From NCBI GenBank assembly GCA_963714055.1, contig OY970227.1, positions 1,612,001-1,676,000 of the forward strand: DNA of 64,000 bases. Reading direction: 5' to 3'. Positions within the stretch are counted from its first letter, which is position 1, and every line of letters begins with the position of its first letter. A program made the position numbers and the translations under genes. Source of the stretch: JACDBE01 sp963714055 (GTDB taxonomy: Bacteria; Actinomycetota; Acidimicrobiia; Spongiisociales; UBA5794). Under the pieces are notes generated by a model. It saw nothing but the letters and a program-made list of their open reading frames with translations, did not search any database and was not told the origin of the DNA. Shown here one piece after another: positions 26,244 through 36,800 of the stretch.

Positions 26244-26886
26244 TCAGCGCACGTTGAGCCAGTTCGAGAAGGCGGAGGTATCGGCATCGTCCACCGGTGG
26301 CCGGAAGATACCCGCCGCGCTCGAGGATGTCGCGCACGTCGGTCGCCGGGTCGATCCCCCGTGACCAGCTCCTCGATGGGTGGGGAGTCGTCGCTGGGCA
26401 CGGACGGTCACCGAGCCCGAGGGCGTCCGGCACGCTGGTGGCAGGATCGATGGCGTAGACCATCTGCGCCAGGTAGGCGGTCTCGGCTGCCGACACCGCA
26501 CCGACGCCGGCGCCGAACCTGAGGATGTCGGCCAGGTCGGTTGCCGGATCGATTCCGTCGACCAGCTGCTGCTCGGCGGCCTCGTTCGCCGACGCCGCAG
26601 CGGCGCCGAACCTGAGGATGTCGGCCAGGTCGGTTGTGGGATCGATTCCGTTGACCAGCTGCTGCTCGGCAGCCTGGGCAGCTCGGTAGACCGGGCCGCC
26701 GAAGACACCGGTGGTCGGTGCCTCATCGGCGATGAGGTAGACGCTGGTGGCGGTGACGGCGGCGGCGACCAGCACGGTCGCCACGCTGGTCACCATCACG
26801 CGGCGGATCGAGGCGCCAGAGGTGGAACGGGTCCATTCCTGTGCCGGGGTCGCTCCGCTTGCCGGAACGTCGACGTGGTTGCTCAT
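26244..26886 (-). CDS. Membrane-anchored GIDPATD-repeat protein, copy 1, with indels in the C-terminus
   Basis: From ATG 26886 (ribosome site AGGAG), the protein has a short cytoplasmic tail, one membrane helix (about residues 28-51, TSVATVLVAAAVTATSVYLI) and an outside domain of repeated units. The units are LVNGIDPTTDLADILRFGA, LVDGIDPATDLADILRFGA, VYAIDPATSVPDALGLG and GIDPATDVRDILERGG, about 31-34 residues apart. Frames shift near 26310 and 26360-26400. The combined frames match copy 2 and end in DDADTSAFSNWLNVR at 26244. No known family recognised. It is divergent from the giant regulator, with which it shares a SARP-box-like control region, so it is a likely target and possible signal partner. 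Confidence 0.65.
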
Positions 26887-26925
26887 GGCAGGCTCCTATC
26901 GGATCGGTGGGTATGCCATGGCCCG

Positions 26926-26979
26926 AACGTACGGCCCCGCTGTCAACGGCCTGCCAGGATGTGTCAAGAACCTGTGAAG
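26926..26979 (-). promoter_or_regulatory. SARP-box-like repeats and -10 for repeat protein 1
   Basis: Four direct heptamers on the + strand (TGTCAAC 26941, TGCCAGG 26952, TGTCAAG 26962, TGTGAAG 26973) are spaced 11, 10 and 11 bp. Read on the minus strand, the last repeat is followed by 9 nt and then TACGTT (26931-26926), a TANNNT -10. SARP activators bind such 11-bp-spaced heptamers about 8 bp upstream of the -10. The same arrangement is kept in copy 2. Confidence 0.6.
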
Positions 26980-27063
26980 GCACGCGCCGGGACGCCACTG
27001 TTCCAGGCCTTTGCCCGGCGCAAGTTCCGACGCGCCATGCCACCAGGCGGCGGATGTCGGACT

Positions 27064-27148
27064 TTCACAATCTCTTGACGGCCGCACGGGCAGGATCCCG
27101 TACGTGGCGAGCACCCATTTGCTGGAACCAACGGCGTATGTTTCGACC
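27064..27148 (+). promoter_or_regulatory. Promoter region of giant regulator 1 with a two-heptamer SARP-like box
   Basis: TTCACAA (27064-27070) and TTGACGG (27075-27081) are 11 bp apart, followed after 9 nt by CAGGAT (27091-27096) as a possible -10. An in-frame GTG at 27104 lies 7 nt further on, a leaderless option. A second -10, TATGTT (27137-27142), sits 6 nt before GTG 27149. Both features are repeated at 33761-33845 upstream of copy 2. Confidence 0.55.
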
Positions 27149-30100
27149 GTGGACTTCCGTGTGCTCGGTCCGATCGAGGTCGACGCCGACGGGCGGTCGC
27201 TCGTTCTGGGCGGCCCCAAGCAGAAGGCGGTGCTCGCCCTGCTCATCGCCGCGGGAGGTCGAACCGGGTCAGCACCGACGCGCTGATCACCGGGTTGTAC
27301 GGCGACGAGGCGGCTCCCGCAGACGAGACGGACGATCCACACGTACGTCTCCAACCTTCGCCACGACCTCGGCGACCGCCTGACCAGGCAGGGTGACGGC
27401 TACGTGTTGACGGTGGCGGCCGACGAGACCGACGCCGGCCGCTTCGAGTCCAAGTACCGCGACGGCGCCGCCGGCCTGCCCGACGACCCGGCCACCGCCT
27501 CTCGCCTGTTGCGCCAAGCGCTGGACCTGTGGCGGGGCCACCCCTACGCCGACGTCGACGGCGGCCCGATGATCGCCGCCGAGACCACCCGGCTGACCGA
27601 GCTGCGGGTGACCGCACTGCATTCCCGGGTCGATGCCGACCTTGCTCTCGGCCTGCACAAGGACCTGGTCGGCGAGCTGCAGGCGCTGGTTGCCGAATAC
27701 CCCTTCCACGAGAGGTTCCGGGCGCAACTGATGCTCGCGCTGTACCGGTCCGGCCGGCAGGCCGACGCCCTGCGGACGCTCACCGCGGCGCGGCAGTTCC
27801 TCGGCGAGGAGCTCGGCATCGATCCGGGAACCGAGCTCCTCCGGCTGGAGGACCAGATCCTCACCCACGACCCTGTCCTCGATCTCGTGCTCGGTCCCGT
27901 CATCGAGCGACGAGCCGTGCTGGTGGCGGACCTCGCCGATGCAATGGCAGATGCCGATCCGTCGGTGCGGGACCAGGCCCTGGCTGCCCGGGATGCCATC
28001 GGTGGACCGTCACGTCGCCGGGAGCGGTGGGATGGTGTTCGGGGTGCGGGGCAGCGCGGTGTACGTGGCCGTGCCCGACATCGTCGCCGCCCTCGACCTG
28101 GCCCGTTCGGTGGCCGGCGACGACGTCAAGGTGGCCGTCGACTTCGGGGACGTGGAGAGCCGGCACGGGGAGGTCACCGGCCCGCCGGTGGGCCGGTCAG
28201 CCCGGTTGGTGGCGATGTCGCACCCGGGGCAGGTGGTGCTCTCCCAGCAGGCACAGGCGGCGCTCGATGCGAGCGGGACTACGGGCTGGAGCGTGAAGTC
28301 GCTGGGCCGCCACCAGCTGCGTGGTGTCGACGAACCGCTGATGATCTATCAGGCGGTCGGCACCGGCCTGGTCCAGGACTTCCCGCCGCTGGTGCTCGAT
28401 CGGCTACCGCCTCCGTTGCCGGGGAACCATCCGGCCATCGCCGGTTACGAGGTCCGCGAACAGCTCGGTGAGGACGAGGCGAGCCTGCTGTACCGGGCCT
28501 ACCAGCACTCGGTGGGCCGCGAGGTCACCTTGCGTTCCTTCCGCCAAGACATCGTGTCCGATCGCAGGTTCATCCGACGGTTCGAGGCGGAGGCACAGCG
28601 ACTGACGCGCCTGGAGCACCCGCACATCCTCCCCGTGCTCGACTACTGGCGCGACCCCGGACGCGCCATCATCGTGTCGCCCCGGCTCACCGTGCACAGC
28701 CTCGGCGCCCTCGACGGGTCGCCGGCCGACCTCGACATCGTCGTCCCGCTGGTTGAGCGGGTGGGGGCGGCGCTGGCCCATGCCCACGACCACGGGGTCG
28801 TCCACGGTGACCTGACACCGGCGGCGGTGGTGTTCGACACCCCGGACACGCCGTTCGTCGCCGGGTTGGGGCTGGCCTCGATGACCACCGGGATCGTGCC
28901 GCCGCCCACCGGCCGCTATTCCGCTCCCGAGGCGGGGACCGGAGCGCCGACGATCGCCGGCGATGTGTTCTCCATGGGGATGATCATCGCCGACCTGCTC
29001 GACGGCAGGCGGACGCCCGGCAACGGCGGGACCGTGCACCTCGACGGCTCGTTGGGGGACGTCATCGCCTGCGCCACCGCCCCCGACCCGCAGGCCCGGC
29101 CCCGGTCGGTTCGTGAGATCGTCGACGAGCTGGCGGTGGCTGCGGGCCGTGGCGCCACCGCGCTCCCCGCGCTCACCGACGCCCGCAACCCATACAAGGG
29201 TCTGGGCGCCTTCGGCGAGGCGGACGCCGCCGACTTCTTCGGGCGGGAAGCGCTGATCGCCGAGCTGGTCGAGCAGGTCGGGTCGGGCAGCCTCACCGTG
29301 GTGGTGGGACCATCCGGCATCGGGAAGTCGTCCGTGGTGCGGGCCGGACTGGTCCCCCGCCTCAGGTCCGGGGCCATCCCTGATTCGGAGCAGTGGCTGA
29401 TCACCGACATGTTCCCGGGGACCAGCCCGTTCGACGAGCTCGCCGTCGCCCTCGCCAGGGTCTCGACGCGGCAGCCTTCGGGGCTGATGGAGGCCCTCCG
29501 CTCTGGTCGGTTGTCGCTTGGCGACGCCGTGGCCCGGCTGTGTGACGGGGCGACCGTGGTGCTGGTGGTCGACCAGTTCGAGGAGCTCTACACGCATGTG
29601 TTCGCCGAGCCGGAGCGCCGGTCGTTCCTCGAAATGATGACCACCGTCGCCGGATCCGACCCGCCGAACCTCAAGGTGATCGTCACGCTCCGAGCCGACT
29701 TCTTCGACCGGCCGCTCGAGGACGCCGCGTTCGGCGGCGCGGTTCGCCACCGCATCATGCCGGTCCCGGCGATGAGCGTCTCCGAGCTCGGCGATGCGGT
29801 GCGCCGTCCCGCCAGCCAGGTCGGTGTCGCCGTCGACGACGAGCTGGTGTCAGCGATGGCCGACGAGGCGGCCACTGAGCCGGGTGGGCTCCCTCTGCTG
29901 GCGTACACGCTGGCCGAGCAGTTCGAGCACCGGGAGCAGGACCGGCTGACCCTGTCCCGGTACCGGGCAGACGGAGGTCTGGTCGGCTCCATCGGCCGGC
30001 GCGCCGAGGACGTCTACCTCGGGCTCTCCCCCGAAGCTCGGACGGCCGCCCGGGACGTTTTCATCCGGCTGGTCACCGTGGACGAGGACAGCGAGGACAC

Positions 30101-32761
30101 CCGGCGCCGGGTGCGCCGCAGCGAGCTCGACCAGCTCTCCTGCGGCCCCAGCGTCGTAGCCACCGTCCTCGACGCCTTCGGCCGGCGCCGTCTGTTGACC
30201 TTCGACCGCGACGTGACGTCCCGCGGTCCGACCGTCGAGGTCGCCCACGAGGCCATCCTCAGGGAGTGGGAGCGGCTCGCCGGCTGGATCGACGACGCCC
30301 GCAGCGATCTGCTGGTCCGCCGCCGCGTCGACTCCGCCGCCCGCGAGTGGGACGAGGCGGGGCGGGAGCCCAGCTACCTGCTCGCCGGTGCCCGCCTCGA
30401 ACAGGCCGAGGACTGGTCGTCCACCGGTGCGCTCGAGCTGACCGAGACCGAGCGGGACTTCCTCGCCGACTCCCGCCGCACCGCCGACGACCAGCTACGC
30501 GCGCCGGCGCCGTGCCCGCCGCCTGGTCGTCGCCGGCCTCACCGCCGCCCTGGTCATCGTCTCGGTGCTCGCCCTCGCCGCCGTCGCCCGAGGTCGGGAT
30601 GCCCAGCGCCGGGCGCTGGAGAACCGCACCAGCGAGCTGGCTGCCTCGGCGGAGGCCGTTGTCGAAGACGATGCCGAGCTGGCGGTCTTGCTGGCGCTCG
30701 AGGCCTACCGCACGTCGTTGGAAGTGTCCGAGGTGCCTCCCGCCGAGGTGGTGTCGGCACTCCACACCGCCGTGCAGGCCTCCCGGTTGGAGTGGGTCAT
30801 CGATGACACTACGGCAGGGGCCGTGAGCCCCGACGGGAGGCGGGTCGCCTCCGACGACATCGGCGACAATCAGGTACTGGTTGTCAGCGACACCGAGTCC
30901 GGTCGCCGGCTCATGGAGGGTCGGCTGGGTCGCCCGATGGCCGCCAGCGACTACAGCCCCGACGGGTCGACCATCGCCGTCATGGTGGGCGGTGACACCG
31001 AGGGCGTCACCGTCCTGCTGGTCGATGCGACCACCCTCGAGACCGTCGCCGAGCTCCCCGGCGAGGTGCCCGTCGACGGCGAATTCCAGGTGGCGCTCGA
31101 CTGGAGCAGCGATGGAGAGCTCCTGGTCGCCGACACCGGGCCCACAACCGGAACGATCGAGATCTGGGACATCGACACCAGGGAGCCGCACCCGACGCTC
31201 GACGACGCCATCACGGATGCGGACCACGCCCAGTTCGTCCCCGGAGAGCGCACGCTCGCCGTCGAGCGCAACGGCGTCATCGAGTTCATCGACGTCGACT
31301 CGGGGACCGTGGAGAAGACGCTGATGCCACCGGCAGTCGGCACCCCGTTCACGTTCTCGCCGGACGGGCGTTGGCTCGTCTTCCCGGACAGCAACGGCCG
31401 CCAGGTCCACGTCCTCAGCCTCGACCCGAACGCCATTCCCATGACCTTCCCACATACCAGGCCTCTCTACGCGCTGTTCTCACCCGACAGCCGATCGGTG
31501 GTGGTCGGCGGAGGAACCGACGCCGTCACCGTCCTCGATCTCGAGTCGGAGCGGAGCTTCGCGCTCAGCGGGCACGGCGCCTATGCCATTCCGGTCGGCT
31601 ATGTGTCCGACGATGTGCTGCTCACCGATGGCGAACCTGGTGTCATGCGGTGGAACACGGCGCCGCAGGGTGTCGCCGAGCTCGGCAACCTCCGGACCGA
31701 GGGGACCTTGGGGTTCTCCTGGATGCCAGGCGCCGACGACACGATCACCGCCTTCCTCTTCAGCGGAACAGAAGAGGTGACGGCGGCTTCGATCGACCTG
31801 CGCACCGGTGCCAGCCGACCGGTCGCCCGGTTCTGGAGCATCCCATGCGCTCGCGCCCTGTCGTCTCCCCGGACGGCGCCCTCGTCGCCGGCTACTCCGT
31901 GGACCTCGATGACCGGGTGGCATTCGTCGTCGACGTCGCCACCGGGGACACCATCGCCACCCTGCGGCCGTGCGAGTTGGTCCAGGCCGTCGACGCAGTC
32001 CGTCTCCTGGTTCTCGTCGAGGCGCCCTCCTGTTTCGACGAGTCGCAGGCGGCGGTAGCGGACGAGGCTCGCGACGGGATCGTCGACCTCCGCACCGGGG
32101 AGTTGGTCGCCCCGCTCGAGAACCCGCGGTTCATCGCCTACGCCGCCCTCGGAAGCCCGGGAACCATCGCCGACGACCTCCTGGTGACCCAGACCTTCCC
32201 CGACGACGGTGACACCCGGCGCGAGGTGGACTTCCGCAGAATGTCGACGGGCGAGCTGCTCGCCAGCTGGCCCTTCGACGATCGGGAGATGAACGTGTTG
32301 ACGGTCAGCCTGTCGCCCGACGGGACCCAGGCGGCGCTGGCGGCGCAGACCGGCCAGTCGGTCATCTTCGACGTCGAGGCCATCCTGGAGGGCGTTCCCG
32401 CTTCGACGAGGCAGCCACCGTCTGGGAGGACCGGACCAACGGCCCCAACGACCAGACCGTCCCCATGGGCGACACCTTCATCACCTCAGGCGGCGGGACC
32501 GAGATCCGGCAATGGGACACCGCGACCGGACGGCTCGTCGCCGAGGTGGCCACCGACCCGAAGAGGCCCGCACCCCTCCTCGCCCTCCCGGACGGGTCAG
32601 CCGTCCTCTACCTCGACGCAGACGGTGTGATCCGACGCTTCCTCGTCGACATCGCCGACGTCGTCGCCCTCGCCGAGGCACGCGTCCAGCGCGGGTTCAC
32701 CGAGACCGAGTGCGAGCGCTACTTCCCCCCGGCGACTGCCCGACACCCGTCCCCTGACTGA
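27149..32761 (+). CDS. Giant SARP-BTAD / cyclase-like / pseudokinase / nSTAND1 / TM / WD40 regulator, copy 1, many indels
   Basis: This is a multi-domain regulator of about 1870 residues once frames are joined. Order: SARP winged helix (VDFRVLGPIEVDADGRSLVL), BTAD helices to about residue 245, a degenerate class III cyclase domain (RRAVLVADLADA to LIYQAVG), a kinase-like domain with HGDLTPAAVVF, nSTAND1 ATPase from NPYKGLGAFGEADA (P-loop GPSGIGKSSV, Walker B VLVVDQFEELY), one membrane helix (VSVLALAAVARG), and WD40-like blades ending in ECERYFPPGDCPTPVPD. Frame changes occur near 27260, 27317, 28003, 30495, 31845, 32393 and 32725-32755, several in C-runs. GTG 27149 gives the canonical SARP N-terminus; GTG 27104 is the alternative. 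Probably transduces an outside or membrane signal into transcription. Confidence 0.75.
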
Positions 32762-32847
32762 CCGATCGCGAGCGAATCGAACGGCGTCGCTGGCGGGCGA
32801 GGGTGGCCTTGGGCGCTAGCAGAAGCTCACCAGGACACACTGGAACA

Positions 32848-32861
32848 GGCCCCGCGGGGCC
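32848..32861 (+). terminator. GC palindrome between cassette copies
   Basis: GGCCCCGCGGGGCC is a perfect 14-nt palindrome about 90 nt after the stop of regulator 1, in the 97-bp unique spacer between the two cassettes. It may act as a terminator for both converging transcripts. Confidence 0.35.
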
Positions 32862-32942
32862 TCCCCTGGCTTCGCACCTACCAGTTGTACTGGCCTCGGA
32901 CTCTGTCGCCGCACCCTCGCCGCCCTCCCCGCGTGCTCGATG

Positions 32943-33581
32943 TCAGCGCACGTTGGGCGGGTTCGTGAAGGCTGTGGTTTCGGCATTGTCCGCCGGTGGC
33001 CGGAGGAAGCCGAAACGCTCAAGGATGTCGCGCACGTCGGTGGCCGGGTCGATCCCCCAGGCCAACTCATCGAGGCGGGGACGTGTCGTCCGCAGCGGAT
33101 GGTGACCAGCCCGAGGAGCGTCAGGCACGTTGGTGGCAGGATCGATGGCGTAGACCATCTGCGCCAGGCGGGCGGTCTCGGCTGCCGACACCGCACCGAC
33201 GCCGTCGCCGAACCTGAGGATGTCAGCCAGGTCGGTTGCCGGATCGATTCCGTCGACCAGCTGCTGCTCGGCGGCCTCCTTCGCCGACGCCGCAGCGGCG
33301 CCGAACCTGAGGATGTCGGCCAGGTCGGTTGTGGGATCGATTCCGTTGACCAGCTGCTGCTCGGCAGCCTGGGCAGCTCGGTAGGCCGGGTCGCCGAAGA
33401 CACCGGTGGTCGGGGCCTCATCGGCGATGAGGTAGACGCTGGTGGCGGTGACGGCGGCGGCGACCAGCACGGTCGCCACGCTGGTCGCCATCACGCGGCG
33501 GATCGAGGCGCCAGAGGTGGAACGGGTCCATTCCGGTGCCGGGGTCGCTCCGCTTGCCGGAACGTCGACGTGGTTGCTCAT
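32943..33581 (-). CDS. Membrane-anchored GIDPATD-repeat protein, copy 2
   Basis: This 212-residue protein is the best-preserved copy. Residues 1-27 are cytoplasmic and 28-51 form a membrane helix. The repeat motif occurs at residues 80 (GIDPTTD), 111 (GIDPATD), 145 (AIDPATN) and 176 (GIDPATD), each followed in most cases by LADILRFG or VRDILERFG. Between repeats lie Ala/Glu/Gln helices such as AAQAAEQQLV. The C-terminus is TTAFTNPPNVR. The short stretch around residues 155-170 (PRAGHHPLRTTRP) is less conserved with copy 1 and may hide a local frame error. The function is unknown; the repeat may be a ligand-binding or multimerising unit outside the membrane. Confidence 0.7.
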   Translation of the reverse strand: MSNHVDVPASGATPAPEWTRSTSGASIRRVMATSVATVLVAAAVTATSVYLIADEAPTTGVFGDPAYRAAQAAEQQLVNGIDPTTDLADILRFGAAAASAKEAAEQQLVDGIDPATDLADILRFGDGVGAVSAAETARLAQMVYAIDPATNVPDAPRAGHHPLRTTRPRLDELAWGIDPATDVRDILERFGFLRPPADNAETTAFTNPPNVR

Positions 33582-33619
33582 GGCAGGCTCCTATCGGATC
33601 GGTGGGTTGCCATGGCCCG

Positions 33620-33673
33620 AACGTACGGCCCCGCTGTCAACGGCCTGCCAGGATGTGTCAAGGACCTGTGAAG
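33620..33673 (-). promoter_or_regulatory. SARP-box-like repeats and -10 for repeat protein 2
   Basis: The four heptamers TGTCAAC (33635), TGCCAGG (33646), TGTCAAG (33656) and TGTGAAG (33667) keep the 11/10/11 spacing of copy 1. On the minus strand 9 nt separate the last repeat from TACGTT (33625-33620). Confidence 0.6.
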
Positions 33674-33760
33674 GCCGCGCCGGGAACGCCACGGTTCCGG
33701 CCTCTTGCTCCGGCGGACGTTCCGACGCTCGATGCCGCCACTGACGGCCGGTAGCGGATC

Positions 33761-33845
33761 TTCACAGTCTCTTGACGGCCGCGCGGGCAGGATCCCGTAC
33801 GTGGAGAGCACCCATTTGCTGGAACCAACGGCGTATGTTTCGACC
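33761..33845 (+). promoter_or_regulatory. Promoter region of giant regulator 2 with a two-heptamer SARP-like box
   Basis: TTCACAG (33761-33767) and TTGACGG (33772-33778) are 11 bp apart, then 9 nt, then CAGGAT (33788-33793), then GTG 33801 (7 nt on). TATGTT (33834-33839) lies 6 nt before GTG 33846. The layout matches copy 1 exactly. Confidence 0.55.
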
Positions 33846-36800
33846 GTGGACTTCCGTGTGCTCGGTCCGATCGAGGTCGACGCCGACGGTCGGTCGCTCG
33901 TCCTGGGCGGCCCCAAGCAGAAGGCCGTGCTCGCCCTGCTCATCGCCGCCGGATCGAAGCGGGTCAGCACCGACGCCCTGATCACCGGGCTCTACGGCGA
34001 CGAGGCGGCTCCGGGGACGAAACGGACGATCCACACGTACGTCTCCAACCTTCGCCACGACCTCGGCGACCGGCTCACCAGGCAGGGCGACGGCTACGTG
34101 TTGACGGTGGCGGCCGACGAGACCGACGCCGCCCGCTTCGAGTCGCTGTACCGCGACGGGGCCGCCGGCCTGCCCGACGACCCGGCCACCGCCTCCCGAC
34201 TGCTGCGCCAGGCGCTGGACCTGTGGCGGGGCCACCCGTATGCCGACGTCGACGGCGGCCCGATGGTCGCCGCCGAGATCTCCCGGCTCAGCGAGCTGCG
34301 GGTGGCGGCACTCCAGGCGCGCATCGATGCCGACCTGGCGCTCGGGCTGCACAACGGACTCGTCGGCGAGCTGCAGGCGCTGGTCGCCGAGTACCCCTTC
34401 CACGAGAGGTTCCGGGCGCAACTGATGCTGGCCCTGTACCGGTCGGGCCGGCAGACCGACGCCCTGCGGGCCTTCACCGCGGCTCGGCAGTTCCTGGGCG
34501 AGGAGCTCGGGGTGGATCCCGGGCCCGAGCTCCGCCAGCTCGAGGACCAGATCCTCAGCCAGGACCCGGCTCTCGACGTGGGGCTGGGACCGGTCATCGA
34601 GCGGCGAGCCGTGCTGGTGGCCGACCTGGCCGATGCCCTGGGCGACGCCGATCCATCGGTGCGGGACCAGGTCCTCGCCGCCCGCGACGCCACGGTGGAT
34701 CGCCACCTCGCCGAGAGCGGCGGGCTGGTGTTCGGGGTGCGCGGCACCGCGGTGTACGTGGCCGTGCCCGACATCGTCGCCGCCCTCGACCTGGCCCGAT
34801 CGGTGGCCGGCGACGACGTCAAGGTGGCCGTCGACTTCGGCGACGTGGAGAGCCGGCACGGGGAGGTCACCGGCCCGCCGGTGGCCCGGTCCGCCCGGCT
34901 GGTGGCGACGTCGCACCCGGGGCAGGTGGTGCTCTCCCAGCAGGCGCAGGCGGCGTTGGATGCGAGCGGGACCACGGGCTGGGGCGTGAAGTCGCTGGGC
35001 CGCCACCAGCTGCGTGGCGTCGACGAGCCGCTGATGATCTACCAGGCGGTGGGCAACGGCCTGGTGGAGGAGTTCCCTGCGCTGGTCCTCGACCGGCTCC
35101 CGCCCCCGGTGCCGGGCGGCCACCCGGCCATCGCCGGTTACGAGGTCCGCGAAGAGCTCGGCGAGGACGAGGTGAGCGTGCTCTACCGGGCCTACCAGCA
35201 CTCGGTGGGGCGGGAGGTCACGCTGCGCTCCTTCCGCCACGACATCGTGTCCGACCGCCGGTTCATCCGACGGTTCGAGGCGGAGGCGCAGCGGCTGGCG
35301 CTGCTCGAGCACCCCCACATCCTCCCCGTCCTCGACTACTGGCGCGACCCCGAGCGCGCCGTGATCGTGTCGCCGCGGCTCACCGTGCACAGCCTCGCCG
35401 GCGTGGGCGTGTCATCGGCCGATCTCGACGTCGTCGTCCCGCTGGTGGAACGCGTCGGGGCGGCGCTCGCCCATGCCCACGACCACGGGGTCGTCCACGG
35501 CGACCTGACGCCGGCGGCGGTGGTGTTCGACACCCCGGACACGCCGTTCCTCACCGGGCTCGGCCTGGCCTCGATGACCACCGGGATCGTGCCGCCACGC
35601 ACCGGCCGCTACACCGCTCCCGAGGCGGCGACCGCAGGCCCCACGGTGACCGCCGACGTGTACTCGATGGGGATGATCGTCGCCGATCTCCTCGACGGCG
35701 ACGCAGGCCCGGTAACGGAGGCGCCCTGCACATCGGGGGATCGCTCGGCGGACGTCATCGCCGCCGCCGTCGCCCCCGATCCACGGGATCGGCCCGGCTC
35801 GGTCCGTGACATCGTCGACGAGCTGGCGGCGGCTGCGGGCCGTGGCGTCACCGCGCTCCCCGCGCTCACCGATGCCCGGAACCCGTACAAGGGGCTCGGC
35901 GCCTTCACCGAGGCCGACGCCGCCGACTTCTTCGGTAGGGACACGCTGGTCGACGAGCTGGTGGAGCGGGTGGGGTCGGGTGGCCTCACCATGGTGGTGG
36001 GGCCCTCCGGGATCGGGAAGTCGTCGGTGGTGAGGGCGGGATTGGTGCCCCGCCTCAGGTCGGGCGCCCTCCCCGGCTCGGAGCAGTGGCTGGTGACCGA
36101 CATGTTCCCGGGGGCGAGCCCGTTCGACGAGCTCGCCGCCGCCCTCGCCCGGGTGTCCACCCGGCAGCCGTCGGGCCTGATCGAGGGGCTCCGTTCCGGT
36201 CGGCTGTCGCTCGACGACGCAGTGGGCAGGCTGGCGGACGGAGCGACGGTGGTGCTGGTGATCGACCAGTTCGAGGAGCTCTACACCCACGTCCCCTCCG
36301 ACGAGGAGCGCCGGTCGTTCCTCGACATGATCGTCGGCGCGACCGGATCGGACCCGGTGAACCTCAAGGTGGTCGCCACCCTTCGCGCCGACTTCTTCGA
36401 CAAGCCGCTCGAGGATGCGGGCTTCGGCGCCGCCCTGCGGGATCGCATCGTGCCGGTGCAGGCGATGAGCGTCTCCGAGCTCGCCGACGCAGTGCGCCGT
36501 CCCGCCGACCAGGTCGGTGTCGTCGTCGACGACGACGTCGTGTCGGCGATGGCCGAGGAGGCGGCCGGCGAGCCCGGTGGCCTGCCGCTGCTCGAGTACA
36601 CGCTGGCCGAGCTGTTCGAGCACCGGGACCAGGACCGGCTGACCCTCGCCCGGTACCGGGCAGACGGGGGACTGGCCGGTTCCATCGGCCGGCGCGCCGA
36701 GGAGGTCTTCCGGAGGCTCTCCCCGGCGGCGCAGGCGGCGGCCCGGGAGGTGTTCATCCGGCTGGTCACCGTCGACGAGGACACCGAGGACACCCGGCGC

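Larger units (their letters stand above)
26209..32810. repeat. Duplicated sensor cassette, copy 1
   Basis: A unit of about 6.6 kb (repeat protein on minus, giant regulator on plus) occurs twice in direct orientation; the second copy is at 32908-39533. The left limit is the half-hairpin GCCGCACCCTCG. The right limit is a shared tail of about 50 nt after each regulator stop, ending in GCGAGGGTGG. The divergent promoter region and the repeat-protein N-termini are nearly identical between copies, while the WD40 ends have diverged more. Confidence 0.85.

Noticed and set aside
26522..26660. CRISPR-like or tandem DNA repeats
   Set aside because: The repeated DNA (GATGTCGGCCAGGTCGGTTG) encodes the GIDPATD protein repeats; spacing and coding sense explain it, and no spacers or cas genes exist.
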